64,000 bases of DNA, from the NCBI RefSeq assembly GCF_900110065.1, contig NZ_FOCI01000006.1, positions 1 through 64,000 of the forward strand, read 5' to 3'. Below, piece by piece: positions 34,240 to 42,660 of this stretch. The position numbers were made by a program, and so were the translations under genes. Positions within the stretch are counted from its first letter, which is position 1. The number at the start of each line of letters is the position of its first letter. The DNA comes from Loktanella fryxellensis. GTDB lineage: Bacteria > Pseudomonadota > Alphaproteobacteria > Rhodobacterales > Rhodobacteraceae. The notes below the pieces were generated by a model that ran no database searches, was not told where the DNA came from, and was given only the letters and a program-made list of their open reading frames with translations.

Positions 34240-36621
34240 TCAGTCCTGCAGTTTCCCCAATGCGCGCAGCACCCGCTCGGGTGTGAACGGCATCGCCGTC
34301 ACCTCCCCCCCGATGGGTCGCAGCGCATCGTTGATCGCATTCATCACCGCCGCCGCGGCACCTGCGGTGCCCGCCTCGCCGGCGCCCTTGGCGCCAAGGG
34401 TGCTTTCCAGCGTCGGCGTCTCGACGTGGGCCACGATCATGTCGGGCATCTCGCCCGCCATCGGCACAAGGTAGTCGGCCAGCGATCCGTTCAGCAACTG
34501 CCCCTCGGCGTCGTAGTGCAATTCCTCGAACAGGGCGGCGCCCAGACCCTGCACGATGCCACCGCGGATCTGTTCGTCGACCAGTTGCGGGTTGATGATG
34601 CGCCCGCAATCCTCGACGCACCAGTGCTTCAGCAGTTTGACGTCGCCGGTATCGGTATCGACCTCGACATAGGATGCCTGCACGCCGTTGGTGAAGGCAA
34701 AGGGATAGTCGGCGGGGGTATAGTGCCGGGTCTGGACCAGCTCGCGCGGCAGCCCCTTGGGCAGGGTGTCGCCGCGGAAATAAACGATGCGCCCCAGCTC
34801 TGCCAACGGCATCCGGTCTGCCCCGTCGGCCATGTCCACGACGCTCCCGTCCCGGATGTCCAGCGTCGCAGGCTCGCATTGCAGCATGGCCCCCGCCACG
34901 GTCAGGATCGCCTCGCGCAGGGCGCGCGCCGCCTGCAGGGCCGCCTCGCCACCGATGCCCGCGCCGCGCGACGCCCATGTGCCGCCACCATAGGGCGTGG
35001 CCTGCGTGTCGCCGGTGACGATGCGGACCTGTGCGGGCAGGACGCCGACGCCTTCGGCCACGATCTGCGACAGCATGGCCTCTGTTCCCTGACCCTGTTC
35101 GGTGACGGAGGACGCCGCGACGATGCTGCCGTCCGGGTCCATCCGCACGGTGCAGCCGTCCTGCGCCGAAATCCGCGCCCCGCCGATACCGTACATGAAG
35201 GGCGAAGGATTCGTGAGCTCGATGAAGCTCGCGATGCCGATGCCGCGCACGATGCCGCGCGCCCGTGCCGCCGCCTGATCGGCGCGCAGGGCGTCGTAGC
35301 CCATCAGATCGACCAGCTTTTGCAGACTGGCCTGATGCGACAACCCCTCGAACCGCATGTTGGACGGGCTGACCGCCGGATAGGCGTCGTCGGCGAACAC
35401 GTTCCTGCGGCGCATCTCGATGGGGTCGATGCCGAGTTTCGCCGCCGCCATGTCCACCAGTCCCTCGGTCACGGTCACAGCGACCGGGTGGCCCACGGCG
35501 CGATACTGGCTGGTCGGCGTCTTGTTCTGGAACACCACCGTCGTCTGCGCGCGGTAGTTGGCAAAGTCATAGGGCCCGCCGCACAGGTTCACGACCTGAT
35601 TGCCCTCGATCGCGGAGGTGCGCGGATAGACCGAATAGGCGCCGATCGCGGTCCAGTCGTCGATGTCGAAGGCGAGGATCTTGCCGTCCGCATTGCAGGC
35701 GATGCGCCCCGTCACCTCGTGATCGCGGGCATGGATGTCGGTAGTGAAACTTTCCAGCCGGTCGGCCACGAACTTGACCGGGCGCGCCATGATCTTGGCG
35801 ATCGCGGCGGTGGCGATCTCGTCGGGATAGATGTGGACCTTGATCCCATAGGACCCGCCGACGTCGCCGCAGATCACCCTAACGCGGCTTTCGGGCAGGT
35901 CGAGGTGCTTGGCCAGTACGACCTGCATCATGTGCGGGGCCTGTGTCGCGTGCCACGCGGTCATCAGCCCGTCGCCGGGCTTCCAGTCCACGAGGATCGA
36001 GCGGGGTTCCAGCGTGACGCCCGTGTGACGTCCGGTCTTGAACCGCGCCTCGACCACCGTGTGCGCGGCGGCAAACGCTGCATCCACGTCGCCGTGGTCG
36101 TGCAGCCGCCGAAAGGCGAGGTTGTCGCCCATGTCCGCGTGCAGCACCGGGGTATCGGCATCCAGCGCGGTCATCATGTCGGTGACCTCCGGCAGCGGGT
36201 CGTAATCGACCTCGACCAGTGCCGCGCCATCCTCCGCCTCGGCGCGGGTGCGGGCCACGACGGCCACCACCGGCTCGCCCACCCAGACGGCGCGGTCCAT
36301 CGCGAGGGCATGTTGGGGCGGCGATTTCAGCCCCTTCAGATGCGCCAGCACGCCGACCCACGGGGTGCAGACGGCGGCGATATCCGCCCCGGTCAATACC
36401 CGTAGGACGCCGGGCTCGGCCAGTGCTGCCGTGGCATCGATCCCGGTGATCGCCGCGTGGGCATGGGGGCTGCGGACGAAAGCCACATGCACCATGCGCG
36501 GCAGCACCATGTCGTCGACATAGGCGCCGCGCCCCTGCACCAGCCGGGCGGCATTCGGGCGCGGCACGGTTTTGCCGATATAGCTGTTCGGACGGTCAGG
36601 GTTGCCGAAATCGAGGGTCAT
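34240..36621 (-). CDS. Molybdenum-binding large subunit of a xanthine-dehydrogenase-family hydroxylase
   Basis: A 793-residue catalytic subunit. The N-terminus GKTVPRPNAARLVQGRGAYVDD is typical; TSQYRAVGHPVAVTVTEGL binds the cofactor and GAKGAGEAGTAG near the end holds the conserved active-site Glu. It lacks the cysteine-containing loop (AYRCSFR type) of true CO dehydrogenase, so it hydroxylates an organic ring or aldehyde with water as oxygen donor. Coupled to the 2Fe-2S subunit by a four-base overlap. Candidates are pyridine-, purine- or quinoline-type hydroxylases; substrate unknown. Confidence 0.9.
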   Translation of the reverse strand: MTLDFGNPDRPNSYIGKTVPRPNAARLVQGRGAYVDDMVLPRMVHVAFVRSPHAHAAITGIDATAALAEPGVLRVLTGADIAAVCTPWVGVLAHLKGLKSPPQHALAMDRAVWVGEPVVAVVARTRAEAEDGAALVEVDYDPLPEVTDMMTALDADTPVLHADMGDNLAFRRLHDHGDVDAAFAAAHTVVEARFKTGRHTGVTLEPRSILVDWKPGDGLMTAWHATQAPHMMQVVLAKHLDLPESRVRVICGDVGGSYGIKVHIYPDEIATAAIAKIMARPVKFVADRLESFTTDIHARDHEVTGRIACNADGKILAFDIDDWTAIGAYSVYPRTSAIEGNQVVNLCGGPYDFANYRAQTTVVFQNKTPTSQYRAVGHPVAVTVTEGLVDMAAAKLGIDPIEMRRRNVFADDAYPAVSPSNMRFEGLSHQASLQKLVDLMGYDALRADQAAARARGIVRGIGIASFIELTNPSPFMYGIGGARISAQDGCTVRMDPDGSIVAASSVTEQGQGTEAMLSQIVAEGVGVLPAQVRIVTGDTQATPYGGGTWASRGAGIGGEAALQAARALREAILTVAGAMLQCEPATLDIRDGSVVDMADGADRMPLAELGRIVYFRGDTLPKGLPRELVQTRHYTPADYPFAFTNGVQASYVEVDTDTGDVKLLKHWCVEDCGRIINPQLVDEQIRGGIVQGLGAALFEELHYDAEGQLLNGSLADYLVPMAGEMPDMIVAHVETPTLESTLGAKGAGEAGTAGAAAAVMNAINDALRPIGGEVTAMPFTPERVLRALGKLQD

Positions 36622-37133
36622 GCGGCAGTCCCCGCGTGGCGCGCTTCGGCCACGGCGGAAATCGCGTCCACGATCGCCTCGTAACCGGTGCAGCGGCAGT
36701 AGTTGCCGGACAGGTGTTCGCGGATCGCCGCCCGGTCCGGCACCTCGCCGCCCTGCGCCATGGCCGTGCACAACAGGTCCTGCGCCGCGACCAGCATCCC
36801 CGGCGTGCAGAACCCGCATTGCAGCGCATTGCGCGCGACGAATTCCGCCTGCAGGTCGGCCACGACACCGGTGTCGGTCAGCCCCTCGATGGTCCAGACG
36901 GTGCTGCCTTCGGCCTGTGCGGCCAGCATCAGGCAGCCGCGCACCGCCTGACCATCGACCTGCACCGTGCAGGCGCCGCAGACCCCGTGTTCGCAACTGG
37001 CATGGGCGCCGGTCAGGCCCAGTTCCAGCCGCAGGAAATCGGTCAGGTGCTGGCCCGCAGGCACGCGGGCGGTCACGGCCTCGCCGTTCACGGTCAGGGC
37101 GATGTCGATGCGGTCGTTGAAGGTGGCGGTCAT
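36618..37133 (-). CDS. 2Fe-2S subunit of the molybdenum hydroxylase
   Basis: A 171-residue iron-sulphur protein. The first cluster uses CEHGVCGACTV plus a later Cys (VRGC); the second uses CGFCTPGM and NYCRCTGY. Passes electrons from the molybdenum centre to FAD. Four-base overlaps on both sides. Confidence 0.93.
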   Translation of the reverse strand: MTATFNDRIDIALTVNGEAVTARVPAGQHLTDFLRLELGLTGAHASCEHGVCGACTVQVDGQAVRGCLMLAAQAEGSTVWTIEGLTDTGVVADLQAEFVARNALQCGFCTPGMLVAAQDLLCTAMAQGGEVPDRAAIREHLSGNYCRCTGYEAIVDAISAVAEARHAGTAA

Positions 37134-37963
37134 GCGGTCTCTCCGGTGATGTCGGCCACGGCGCGGCGCAGCATGACGCCCGCAAGGTGGCGGCGATAGG
37201 CGGCGGTGGCCTGCGTGTCGGACGGCGGGTCCAGCGCCTCTTCCAGCGCGGCCACGGCGCCGTCGGGGTCGCCTGCGTCCAGCCGCGCCATCGCCGCTGT
37301 CGCCAGTTCCGGCCGCGTGGCGACCGAGATGCACACGATCCGGTGTCCCGCGGCGCGGCGCACCAGACAGACCCCGGCCAGCGCGTAGTCACCGGACCGG
37401 CGGCCGAATTCGTGGATCACCTGCCGCTCGTCCGGCTCTGCCACGGGCAGGCTGATCGCGGTCAGGATCTCGTCCGGGGCGATGGTCGTCTCGAACACGT
37501 CGACGAAGAAATCTGCGGCCGGAATGTCCCGCGCACCATCCGGGCCTTCGACGTGGATGATGCCGTCCAGCGCCAGCACGCAGGCCGGAAACTCTGCCGC
37601 CGGGTCCGCATGGGCCACCGCCCCGCCGATCGTGCCCCTGTTGCGGATCGCCGCGTGCGCGATCACGTCGGTGGCCTTGCGCAGCAGTGGTGCATGCCGC
37701 GCCACCAGCGGGTCCACCGCGATCTCGGCATGCCGGGTCAGCGCGCCGATGCGCAGGCGGCTGCCGTCGCATGTGATCCCTTTCAGCGCGTCGATGCGGT
37801 TGATGTCGATCAGCAGGTCGCCCGTGCTCAGCCGCATGTTCAGCGCCGCGATCAGGCTTTGCCCGCCCGCGAGGATGCGCGCCGACCCGTCGCCTGCGGC
37901 CAGCAGGTCCAGCGCATGACGCAGATCCGTCGCCCGGGCATACCCGCCCACCGATGCCTTCAT
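37130..37963 (-). CDS. FAD subunit of the molybdenum hydroxylase
   Basis: A 277-residue CoxM-like flavoprotein with FAD-binding motifs AGGQSLIAALNMRL and IRNRGTIGGAVAHADPAAEFPA. First gene of the predicted six-gene operon (FAD, 2Fe-2S, Mo subunits, then dctP, dctQ, dctM). Linking uptake and first hydroxylation in one transcript suggests that the imported compound is the hydroxylase substrate. ATG 37963 lies behind a purine-rich stretch. Confidence 0.9.
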   Translation of the reverse strand: MKASVGGYARATDLRHALDLLAAGDGSARILAGGQSLIAALNMRLSTGDLLIDINRIDALKGITCDGSRLRIGALTRHAEIAVDPLVARHAPLLRKATDVIAHAAIRNRGTIGGAVAHADPAAEFPACVLALDGIIHVEGPDGARDIPAADFFVDVFETTIAPDEILTAISLPVAEPDERQVIHEFGRRSGDYALAGVCLVRRAAGHRIVCISVATRPELATAAMARLDAGDPDGAVAALEEALDPPSDTQATAAYRRHLAGVMLRRAVADITGETA

Positions 37964-38271
37964 CTCCGCGTCCCCCCTGACACAGACGTCGCGCCCTCCA
38001 GCGCGACAATTGATCGTCCGATCAACTCTATTGATCGCACGATCAACAATTCGGCGGAGGTTGCAAGCCCTGTTTTGTCCCGACCTGATCACAGGTCGCA
38101 GCGAGGGAGATGCCACGGCCCCTCAGGGTGCAGCATCGGACGCCGCACCGGCCCGGACAACGCATGGCTGAAGGCGCGCCAGCCGTTCCGGCAGCGGGCT
38201 GGACGCGCGCAGACCTGCCGCAGCACGTCACCGCGCTGTGGGTCAGGACCCTGACGAAAGGACAGCCCGCA
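37964..38271. promoter_or_regulatory. Promoter region of the hydroxylase-TRAP operon with tandem palindromes
   Basis: Two 16-base palindromes TTGATCG-N2-CGATCAA stand at 38010-38025 and 38031-38046. Their centres are 21 bases apart, two turns of the helix, so two repressor dimers could bind one face. A third, unrelated palindrome (CGACCTG-ATCA-CAGGTCG, 38081-38098) lies upstream and could instead be a weak terminator for the asparaginase gene. No gene is seen in this gap. Confidence 0.7.
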
Positions 38272-39261
38272 TCAGGCTCCGAACGCCGCTGCCACGGCGT
38301 CGCGGTCGGCCCCGGCGGCCAGCAGCAGTTGCAGCAGCAACCGCGCCTTGATCGCTGGCAAACGACCGGCGGGGATCAGGCCGCGCCCGATCAGGTCGAT
38401 CTCCGACCCCGTGAAGCCATAGGTGCGACGGAACACCGGACCGTCGCCAGTGCGGCTGCACAGGATCACGGGCATCTGCGCTGCAAGCGCGGCCAGTGGG
38501 TCCGACAGCCACGCGGCGGTGTGACCGGCCCCCATCCCCTCGACCACGACCCCGGCATAGCCGAGGCCGGGCAGGGCGGTCAGCAGGCGGGCATCCTCGC
38601 CCAGACCCGGCTTGAACAGCGCAACCGGCGGGATGTCCGCATCCGGCGACAGGGTCAGATGCCGTGCCTTGCGCGGGGGCAGGGACAGCACCTGCACGGC
38701 GCCTTCCCACACCTCGGCCACCGGTCCGCCGTGGCGAGAGGTGAAGGCGGCGCAGGACCCGGTATGCGACTTCGCCACCGTTGCTGCGGCGTGGACGGTA
38801 TCGTTCAGCACCACGAGGACGCCCGCATTCCGCAGCGCGGGCGACGCGGCGGCGATGGCGGCGGCCAGCAGGTTCGCGGGCCCGTCCGCCCCTGCCGCCT
38901 CCGGCCCGCGCATGGCACCCGTGACGATCAGCGGTTCGGGATGGTGCCACAGACAGTCGAGGACGAAGGCCGTCTCCTCGATCGTGTCGGTGCCCTGCAC
39001 GACGATGACGCCCGACGCCCCGTCCGCAACCGCCTGCGTCGCCACCTGCACGACCTGCGCCAGATGCGGCAGGGTCAGCGACGCGCCGGGGATCCGAAAG
39101 GGCGACTGCGGCGTCACCCGGGCCGCATCCGACAGACCGGGCACGGCCTGCAACAGCGCCTCGGCGGTCAGGGTGGGGGCGATTCCGCCGCTGTCGTCGC
39201 GCGTCATGGTGATCGTGCCGCCCAGCAGGATCAGGGCGATGTGGGGCAGGGGCTCTGGCAT
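38272..39261 (-). CDS. Asparaginase/glutaminase-family amidohydrolase
   Basis: A 329-residue protein of the L-asparaginase I/II fold. Catalytic threonines occur in ILLGGTITMT near the start and VVQGTDTIEETA around residue 90; GAMRGPEAAGADGP follows as usual. No signal peptide, so cytoplasmic. It may hydrolyse asparagine, or an amide released in a nearby catabolic pathway. ATG 39261 is chosen; the frame to 39339 adds a proline/alanine-rich stretch lying over the CATATG repeats. Confidence 0.85.
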   Translation of the reverse strand: MPEPLPHIALILLGGTITMTRDDSGGIAPTLTAEALLQAVPGLSDAARVTPQSPFRIPGASLTLPHLAQVVQVATQAVADGASGVIVVQGTDTIEETAFVLDCLWHHPEPLIVTGAMRGPEAAGADGPANLLAAAIAAASPALRNAGVLVVLNDTVHAAATVAKSHTGSCAAFTSRHGGPVAEVWEGAVQVLSLPPRKARHLTLSPDADIPPVALFKPGLGEDARLLTALPGLGYAGVVVEGMGAGHTAAWLSDPLAALAAQMPVILCSRTGDGPVFRRTYGFTGSEIDLIGRGLIPAGRLPAIKARLLLQLLLAAGADRDAVAAAFGA

Positions 39262-39324
39262 GGCAGGCGGTCCTTTTGGCGGGGCAGGGGCGGACGCGCC
39301 GGGCTGGCCGTCGTCCGGCGATGG

Positions 39325-39376
39325 TTCATATGAAAACACATATGCCGGATATGAGGAACAATCATTTTGTCATATG
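39325..39376. promoter_or_regulatory. CATATG repeats between asparaginase and flavin reductase genes
   Basis: CATATG occurs at 39327, 39339 and 39371 in this otherwise GC-rich gap; the first lies in the 10-base palindrome TTCATATGAA. The region serves two divergent promoters and is the likely binding place of a regulator. Confidence 0.5.
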
Positions 39377-39443
39377 CAACCCGTCCCCTACCTTGTGTCC
39401 CAAGGGGGTGTCCTGCCGCACCCCGGAGACCGGAGATCACAGG

Positions 39444-39965
39444 ATGCTCGACCGCATGCAGACCGAACCCACGGCCCAGATCGATCCGCGCGCCTTGCGG
39501 GATGCCTTCGGCGCCTTGCCGACGGGGGTTGCCGTCGTCACCCTGCGCGACGCGGCGGGCATGCCCACAGGCATGACGGTCGGGTCGTTCGCCTCGCTCA
39601 GCCTGTCACCGGCGCTGTGCCTGTTCTCGCTGGGCCGCAATCAGGCCAGTGCGCGGCTGTTCGCACCGGACGTACCGTTCGTCGTGAACGTGCTGCCGGA
39701 CACCATGGCCGATGTGGCGTGGCAGTTCGCGCGGCCGCAGCCGGACAAGTGCGCGGGCATCGCCCTGTCGGACACGGCGGTGGATGCGCCGGGCCTGCAG
39801 GGGGCGATCGCCCGCTTTGCCTGCCATGTCGATTCGATCCACGACGGCGGCGATCATGTGATCGTCGTGGGCCGCATCGCGGATTTCGATCACGCCCCCG
39901 GCGATGCGCTGGTGTTCTGGCGGGGCGGCATGCATCGGCCCGCCGCCGTCGGCGCGTCCTCATGA
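39444..39965 (+). CDS. Flavin reductase (HpaC/RutF-like split barrel)
   Basis: A 173-residue FMN-binding split-barrel protein (LPTGVAVVTLRDAAGMPTGMTVGSFASLSLSP). Such reductases supply FMNH2 to two-component monooxygenases; the luciferase-like enzyme at 43469-44584 is a natural partner. GGAG precedes ATG 39444. Stop overlaps the next start in an ATGA. Confidence 0.88.
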   Translation: MLDRMQTEPTAQIDPRALRDAFGALPTGVAVVTLRDAAGMPTGMTVGSFASLSLSPALCLFSLGRNQASARLFAPDVPFVVNVLPDTMADVAWQFARPQPDKCAGIALSDTAVDAPGLQGAIARFACHVDSIHDGGDHVIVVGRIADFDHAPGDALVFWRGGMHRPAAVGASS

Positions 39966-40540
39966 CCCGCCTGCCGCATCTGGACGAAGGCGCGCTGAGT
40001 GCCGCGCAGCAGGCCGTGTTCGATGCCATCGTGAACGGCCCGCGCGGGCGCGTCGTGGGACCGCTGCGGGTCTGGCTGCAAAGTCCGGCCCTCGCCGACC
40101 GCGCACAGGCGCTGGGGCAGTATGCGCGCTACGACTCCACCCTGACCCCGGCGCAGTCGGAGATCGCGATCCTCGTGACTGCCCGGATCTGGAGCGCGGG
40201 GTTCGAATGGACGCACCACGCCCCCATCGCCATGGACGCCGGCGTGCCGCAGCACGCGGTGACGGCCATCGGGCTGGCCCGGCGCGTGATGCTGGATGAT
40301 CCTGCATGGCAGGCGGTGTTCGATTTCGCGGTGGAGCTGCACCGCGACAGGCGCGTGACGGATGCGACCTATGACGCGGCACTGGCCACCTTGGGTCAGC
40401 AGGGCTGCGTCGATCTGGTGGGCATCTGCGGCTACTACACGCTGATCTCGATGACGATCACGACGTTTGACGTGGGCGACGGTGACGGACCCGCGCTGCC
40501 TGCGCTGGACCTCGCACCGCACGCCATGTTCCGCGACTGA
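39962..40540 (+). CDS. Carboxymuconolactone-decarboxylase-family protein
   Basis: A 192-residue CMD/AhpD-fold protein. The core helix reads ARIWSAGFEWTHHAPIAMDAGV; it has the His pair of CMD relatives but no Cys-x-x-Cys, so it is not an AhpD-type peroxidase. Translationally coupled to the flavin reductase. Probable role is decarboxylation, isomerisation or lactone handling of a ring-cleavage product, but chemistry is uncertain. Convergent with the FAD monooxygenase gene, 16 bases apart. Confidence 0.85.
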   Translation: MTRLPHLDEGALSAAQQAVFDAIVNGPRGRVVGPLRVWLQSPALADRAQALGQYARYDSTLTPAQSEIAILVTARIWSAGFEWTHHAPIAMDAGVPQHAVTAIGLARRVMLDDPAWQAVFDFAVELHRDRRVTDATYDAALATLGQQGCVDLVGICGYYTLISMTITTFDVGDGDGPALPALDLAPHAMFRD

Positions 40541-40556
40541 TACCGGCGGCGCGCCC

Positions 40557-41726
40557 TCAATCCTCCGTCACCGCCGTCAGGCGCATGATGTCGCGCAGCC
40601 GGGCGTTGTGCGCGCCATCGGCATTGGCGGGATCGTCTTGGAAGATCCACGATCCCAGCTTGCGCGCCCGCAGATAAGCGCGTTCTGACGCGGGCACGCG
40701 GATGGCGGAATAGGCGGCGGGATCGTCCGCATGGACGGCGAGGGCCAGTGCATCCTCTGCCGCCTTGGTCACGCCCATGCCGACATGGGGCCGCGCCACG
40801 CAGGCCGCGTCCCCCAGCAGGACCACGCGGCCATCGTGCATGACGGGGGAATGGTGGTCGTAGATCGGGGTAAAGAACGGGCGTTCCGATACGTCGAGGA
40901 TCGCGGTGAAGTCGGGCGGCAGGATGCGGCGGGCATTGGCCTGCATCGCATCCAGCACGTCGTCGCGCACCAGCGGTGGCGGGATCGAGATGGCATGCTG
41001 ATGCCCCGCAGCATCCGTCAGCATGTCGCGCAGGGCGTCCGCATCGGCGGGCGCATACCAGACGAAGTTGTAGCGGCGGTTGCCCAGCGACAGGTCGTTG
41101 TCGCGCCCGGCGATGGGATAGCCGATGATCTGCGTCCCGCTGGGCGCAAAGAAGGCGAAGGTCGGAAACACCCGCGCCGCCACATCCGCCGGCAGGTCGC
41201 GTTCCTGCGCCAGTGCCCGCCAGACGACGTAGCCCGCATAGGTGGGCTGCACGTCCGGCAGCATCTGCGCCCGGATCGCGGACCGGAACCCGTCGGCCCC
41301 CACCAGCAGGTCGCCGCGCACGGTGCTGCCGTCGCTGAACTGCGCCACGACACCGTCCGCATCCTGCGCATAGCCGGTGACGGCACGACCGAGGTGATGC
41401 CGGTCGTCGGGGATCAGGCGGCGCAGGATGCGGTGCATCCTGTCCCATGACGTGACGATCTGGGGGTGCGGCAGGACCGTGACCACGCCCCCCGCCTTGT
41501 CGAAGGCGGTGCGTTCGGCCACCTGCACGCCAAGGTCTGTCAGGTCCGCCCCCACGTGGCGCAGCGCGTCGATCAGCGTGTCGTGGGTGACGATGCCGGC
41601 GCCGCGCCCGGCCAGCTCCACCTCGGTCCGCTCGAACACGTCGACGGTCCAGCCGGCCTTTTGCAACGCGGCGGCGGCGAACAGCCCGCCGATGGAACCG
41701 CCTGCGATGAGTGCGTGTCGCGCCAT
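40557..41726 (-). CDS. FAD-dependent monooxygenase resembling 2,6-dihydroxypyridine 3-monooxygenase
   Basis: A 389-residue class A flavoprotein hydroxylase. FAD motifs: GGSIGGLFAAAAL, LLVGADGFRSAIR and VVLLGDAACVARPHVGMGV. Segments TYAGYVVWRAL and IGYPIAGRDND are close to those I recall in 2,6-dihydroxypyridine 3-monooxygenase of nicotine degraders, suggesting a hydroxylated N-heterocycle as substrate. I prefer ATG 41726 (ACAGG nine bases upstream) over ATG 41735, which touches the inverted repeat directly. That ribosome site lies inside the right arm of the repeat at 41736-41765. Confidence 0.85.
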   Translation of the reverse strand: MARHALIAGGSIGGLFAAAALQKAGWTVDVFERTEVELAGRGAGIVTHDTLIDALRHVGADLTDLGVQVAERTAFDKAGGVVTVLPHPQIVTSWDRMHRILRRLIPDDRHHLGRAVTGYAQDADGVVAQFSDGSTVRGDLLVGADGFRSAIRAQMLPDVQPTYAGYVVWRALAQERDLPADVAARVFPTFAFFAPSGTQIIGYPIAGRDNDLSLGNRRYNFVWYAPADADALRDMLTDAAGHQHAISIPPPLVRDDVLDAMQANARRILPPDFTAILDVSERPFFTPIYDHHSPVMHDGRVVLLGDAACVARPHVGMGVTKAAEDALALAVHADDPAAYSAIRVPASERAYLRARKLGSWIFQDDPANADGAHNARLRDIMRLTAVTED

Positions 41727-41735
41727 GGTCGTCAT

Positions 41736-41765
41736 CCTGTTATTTATCGAACTATAAATAACAGG
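41736..41765. promoter_or_regulatory. Inverted repeat with TetR-type operator before the FAD monooxygenase
   Basis: Perfect 12-base arms CCTGTTATTTAT (41736-41747) and ATAAATAACAGG (41754-41765) around CGAACT. The inner part 41743-41758, TTTATCGAACTATAAA, matches sites at 45579 and 46513. In RNA the repeat would form a hairpin hiding the Shine-Dalgarno sequence of the next gene, so it could act as operator, RNA switch or both. Confidence 0.75.
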
Positions 41766-41778
41766 AGTGGCCGTCCGA

Positions 41779-42660
41779 TCAAGCCCGAATGCGCACCATC
41801 TCTGCCGTGTACCAGTCGCCGATTTCGCTTGCCGTCATCCAGGCTACGCCGTCGTGCCCGCCGATGTAGTCCAGCAGCGCCTCGAGGTATCGAATGCGGT
41901 GGGGGACGCCGGTGATGTAGGGGTGGATCGAAATCGCCATGACCCGCGCGTTGTCCGCGCCTTCGGCATAGAGACGGTCGAACTGGTCCGTGCCGCGGAT
42001 CAGGAATTCGTCCGACCGGTGGCCCTGCAGGGCGTGCACGGTGATGTCGTTCGTCTCGACCGTGTAGGGGATGGTGGTGATCGTGCCGAACGGCGTCTGG
42101 GTCGCCTGCGGCAGATCGTCCAGCACCCAGTCTGCGACGTATTCGACCCCCGCCTCGCGCAGCAGGTCGAGGGTCGCGTCGGTTTCCGTCAGACCGGGGC
42201 TTTCCCACGACCGGGGACGGGTGCCGGTGAACGCCTCGATGCTGTCCATCGCCGCGTGGATCGCGGCGCGCTGATCGTCAAGGCGATGCATCGGGCCCTG
42301 CACATGGCCGTGGCCCATGAACTCCCACCCGGCATCGAGGCCGGCACCCGCGACGCGGGGATAGCTGTTGCAGACGTTGCCGTTGATCGCCAGCGTCACG
42401 GGAATGCCTCGCGACACCAGCGCCTGATGCTGCCGCCAGAACCCGCTGCGCATCCCGTATTCGTGCCATGACCAGTTCGGCACGTCGGGCAGCAGGGGCT
42501 GCCCCATCGGTGGCGGCAGAACCGTACGCGGCATGGCGCGTTCGATGCCCCATTCCTCGACGTTCAGAATGACCCAGACCGCCAGACGCTTGTCATCCGG
42601 CAGGATCAGGCGGGGGCGATCGACGATGGCCTGATAGGGGAAACGGTCGGTGAGTCGCAT
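41779..42660 (-). CDS. PuuE-like polysaccharide-deacetylase-fold hydrolase
   Basis: A 293-residue protein of the NodB/polysaccharide deacetylase superfamily in its allantoinase-like (PuuE) branch. Motifs include RLAVWVILNVEEWGIERAMP, GIPVTLAINGNVCNSYP, EFMGHGHVQGPMHRL and SWESPGLTETDATLDLL. PuuE relatives open cyclic amides without using polysaccharides, and in this operon a cyclic imide or lactam from a heterocycle is a plausible substrate. No signal peptide, so cytoplasmic. Overlaps the alpha/beta hydrolase gene by one base. Confidence 0.85.
   Translation of the reverse strand: MRLTDRFPYQAIVDRPRLILPDDKRLAVWVILNVEEWGIERAMPRTVLPPPMGQPLLPDVPNWSWHEYGMRSGFWRQHQALVSRGIPVTLAINGNVCNSYPRVAGAGLDAGWEFMGHGHVQGPMHRLDDQRAAIHAAMDSIEAFTGTRPRSWESPGLTETDATLDLLREAGVEYVADWVLDDLPQATQTPFGTITTIPYTVETNDITVHALQGHRSDEFLIRGTDQFDRLYAEGADNARVMAISIHPYITGVPHRIRYLEALLDYIGGHDGVAWMTASEIGDWYTAEMVRIRA

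Noticed and set aside
34240-37963. Aerobic CO dehydrogenase (coxMSL)
   Set aside because: Subunit set and order fit, but the large subunit lacks the Cys-containing active-site loop of true CO dehydrogenase and shows QYRAVGHP instead.
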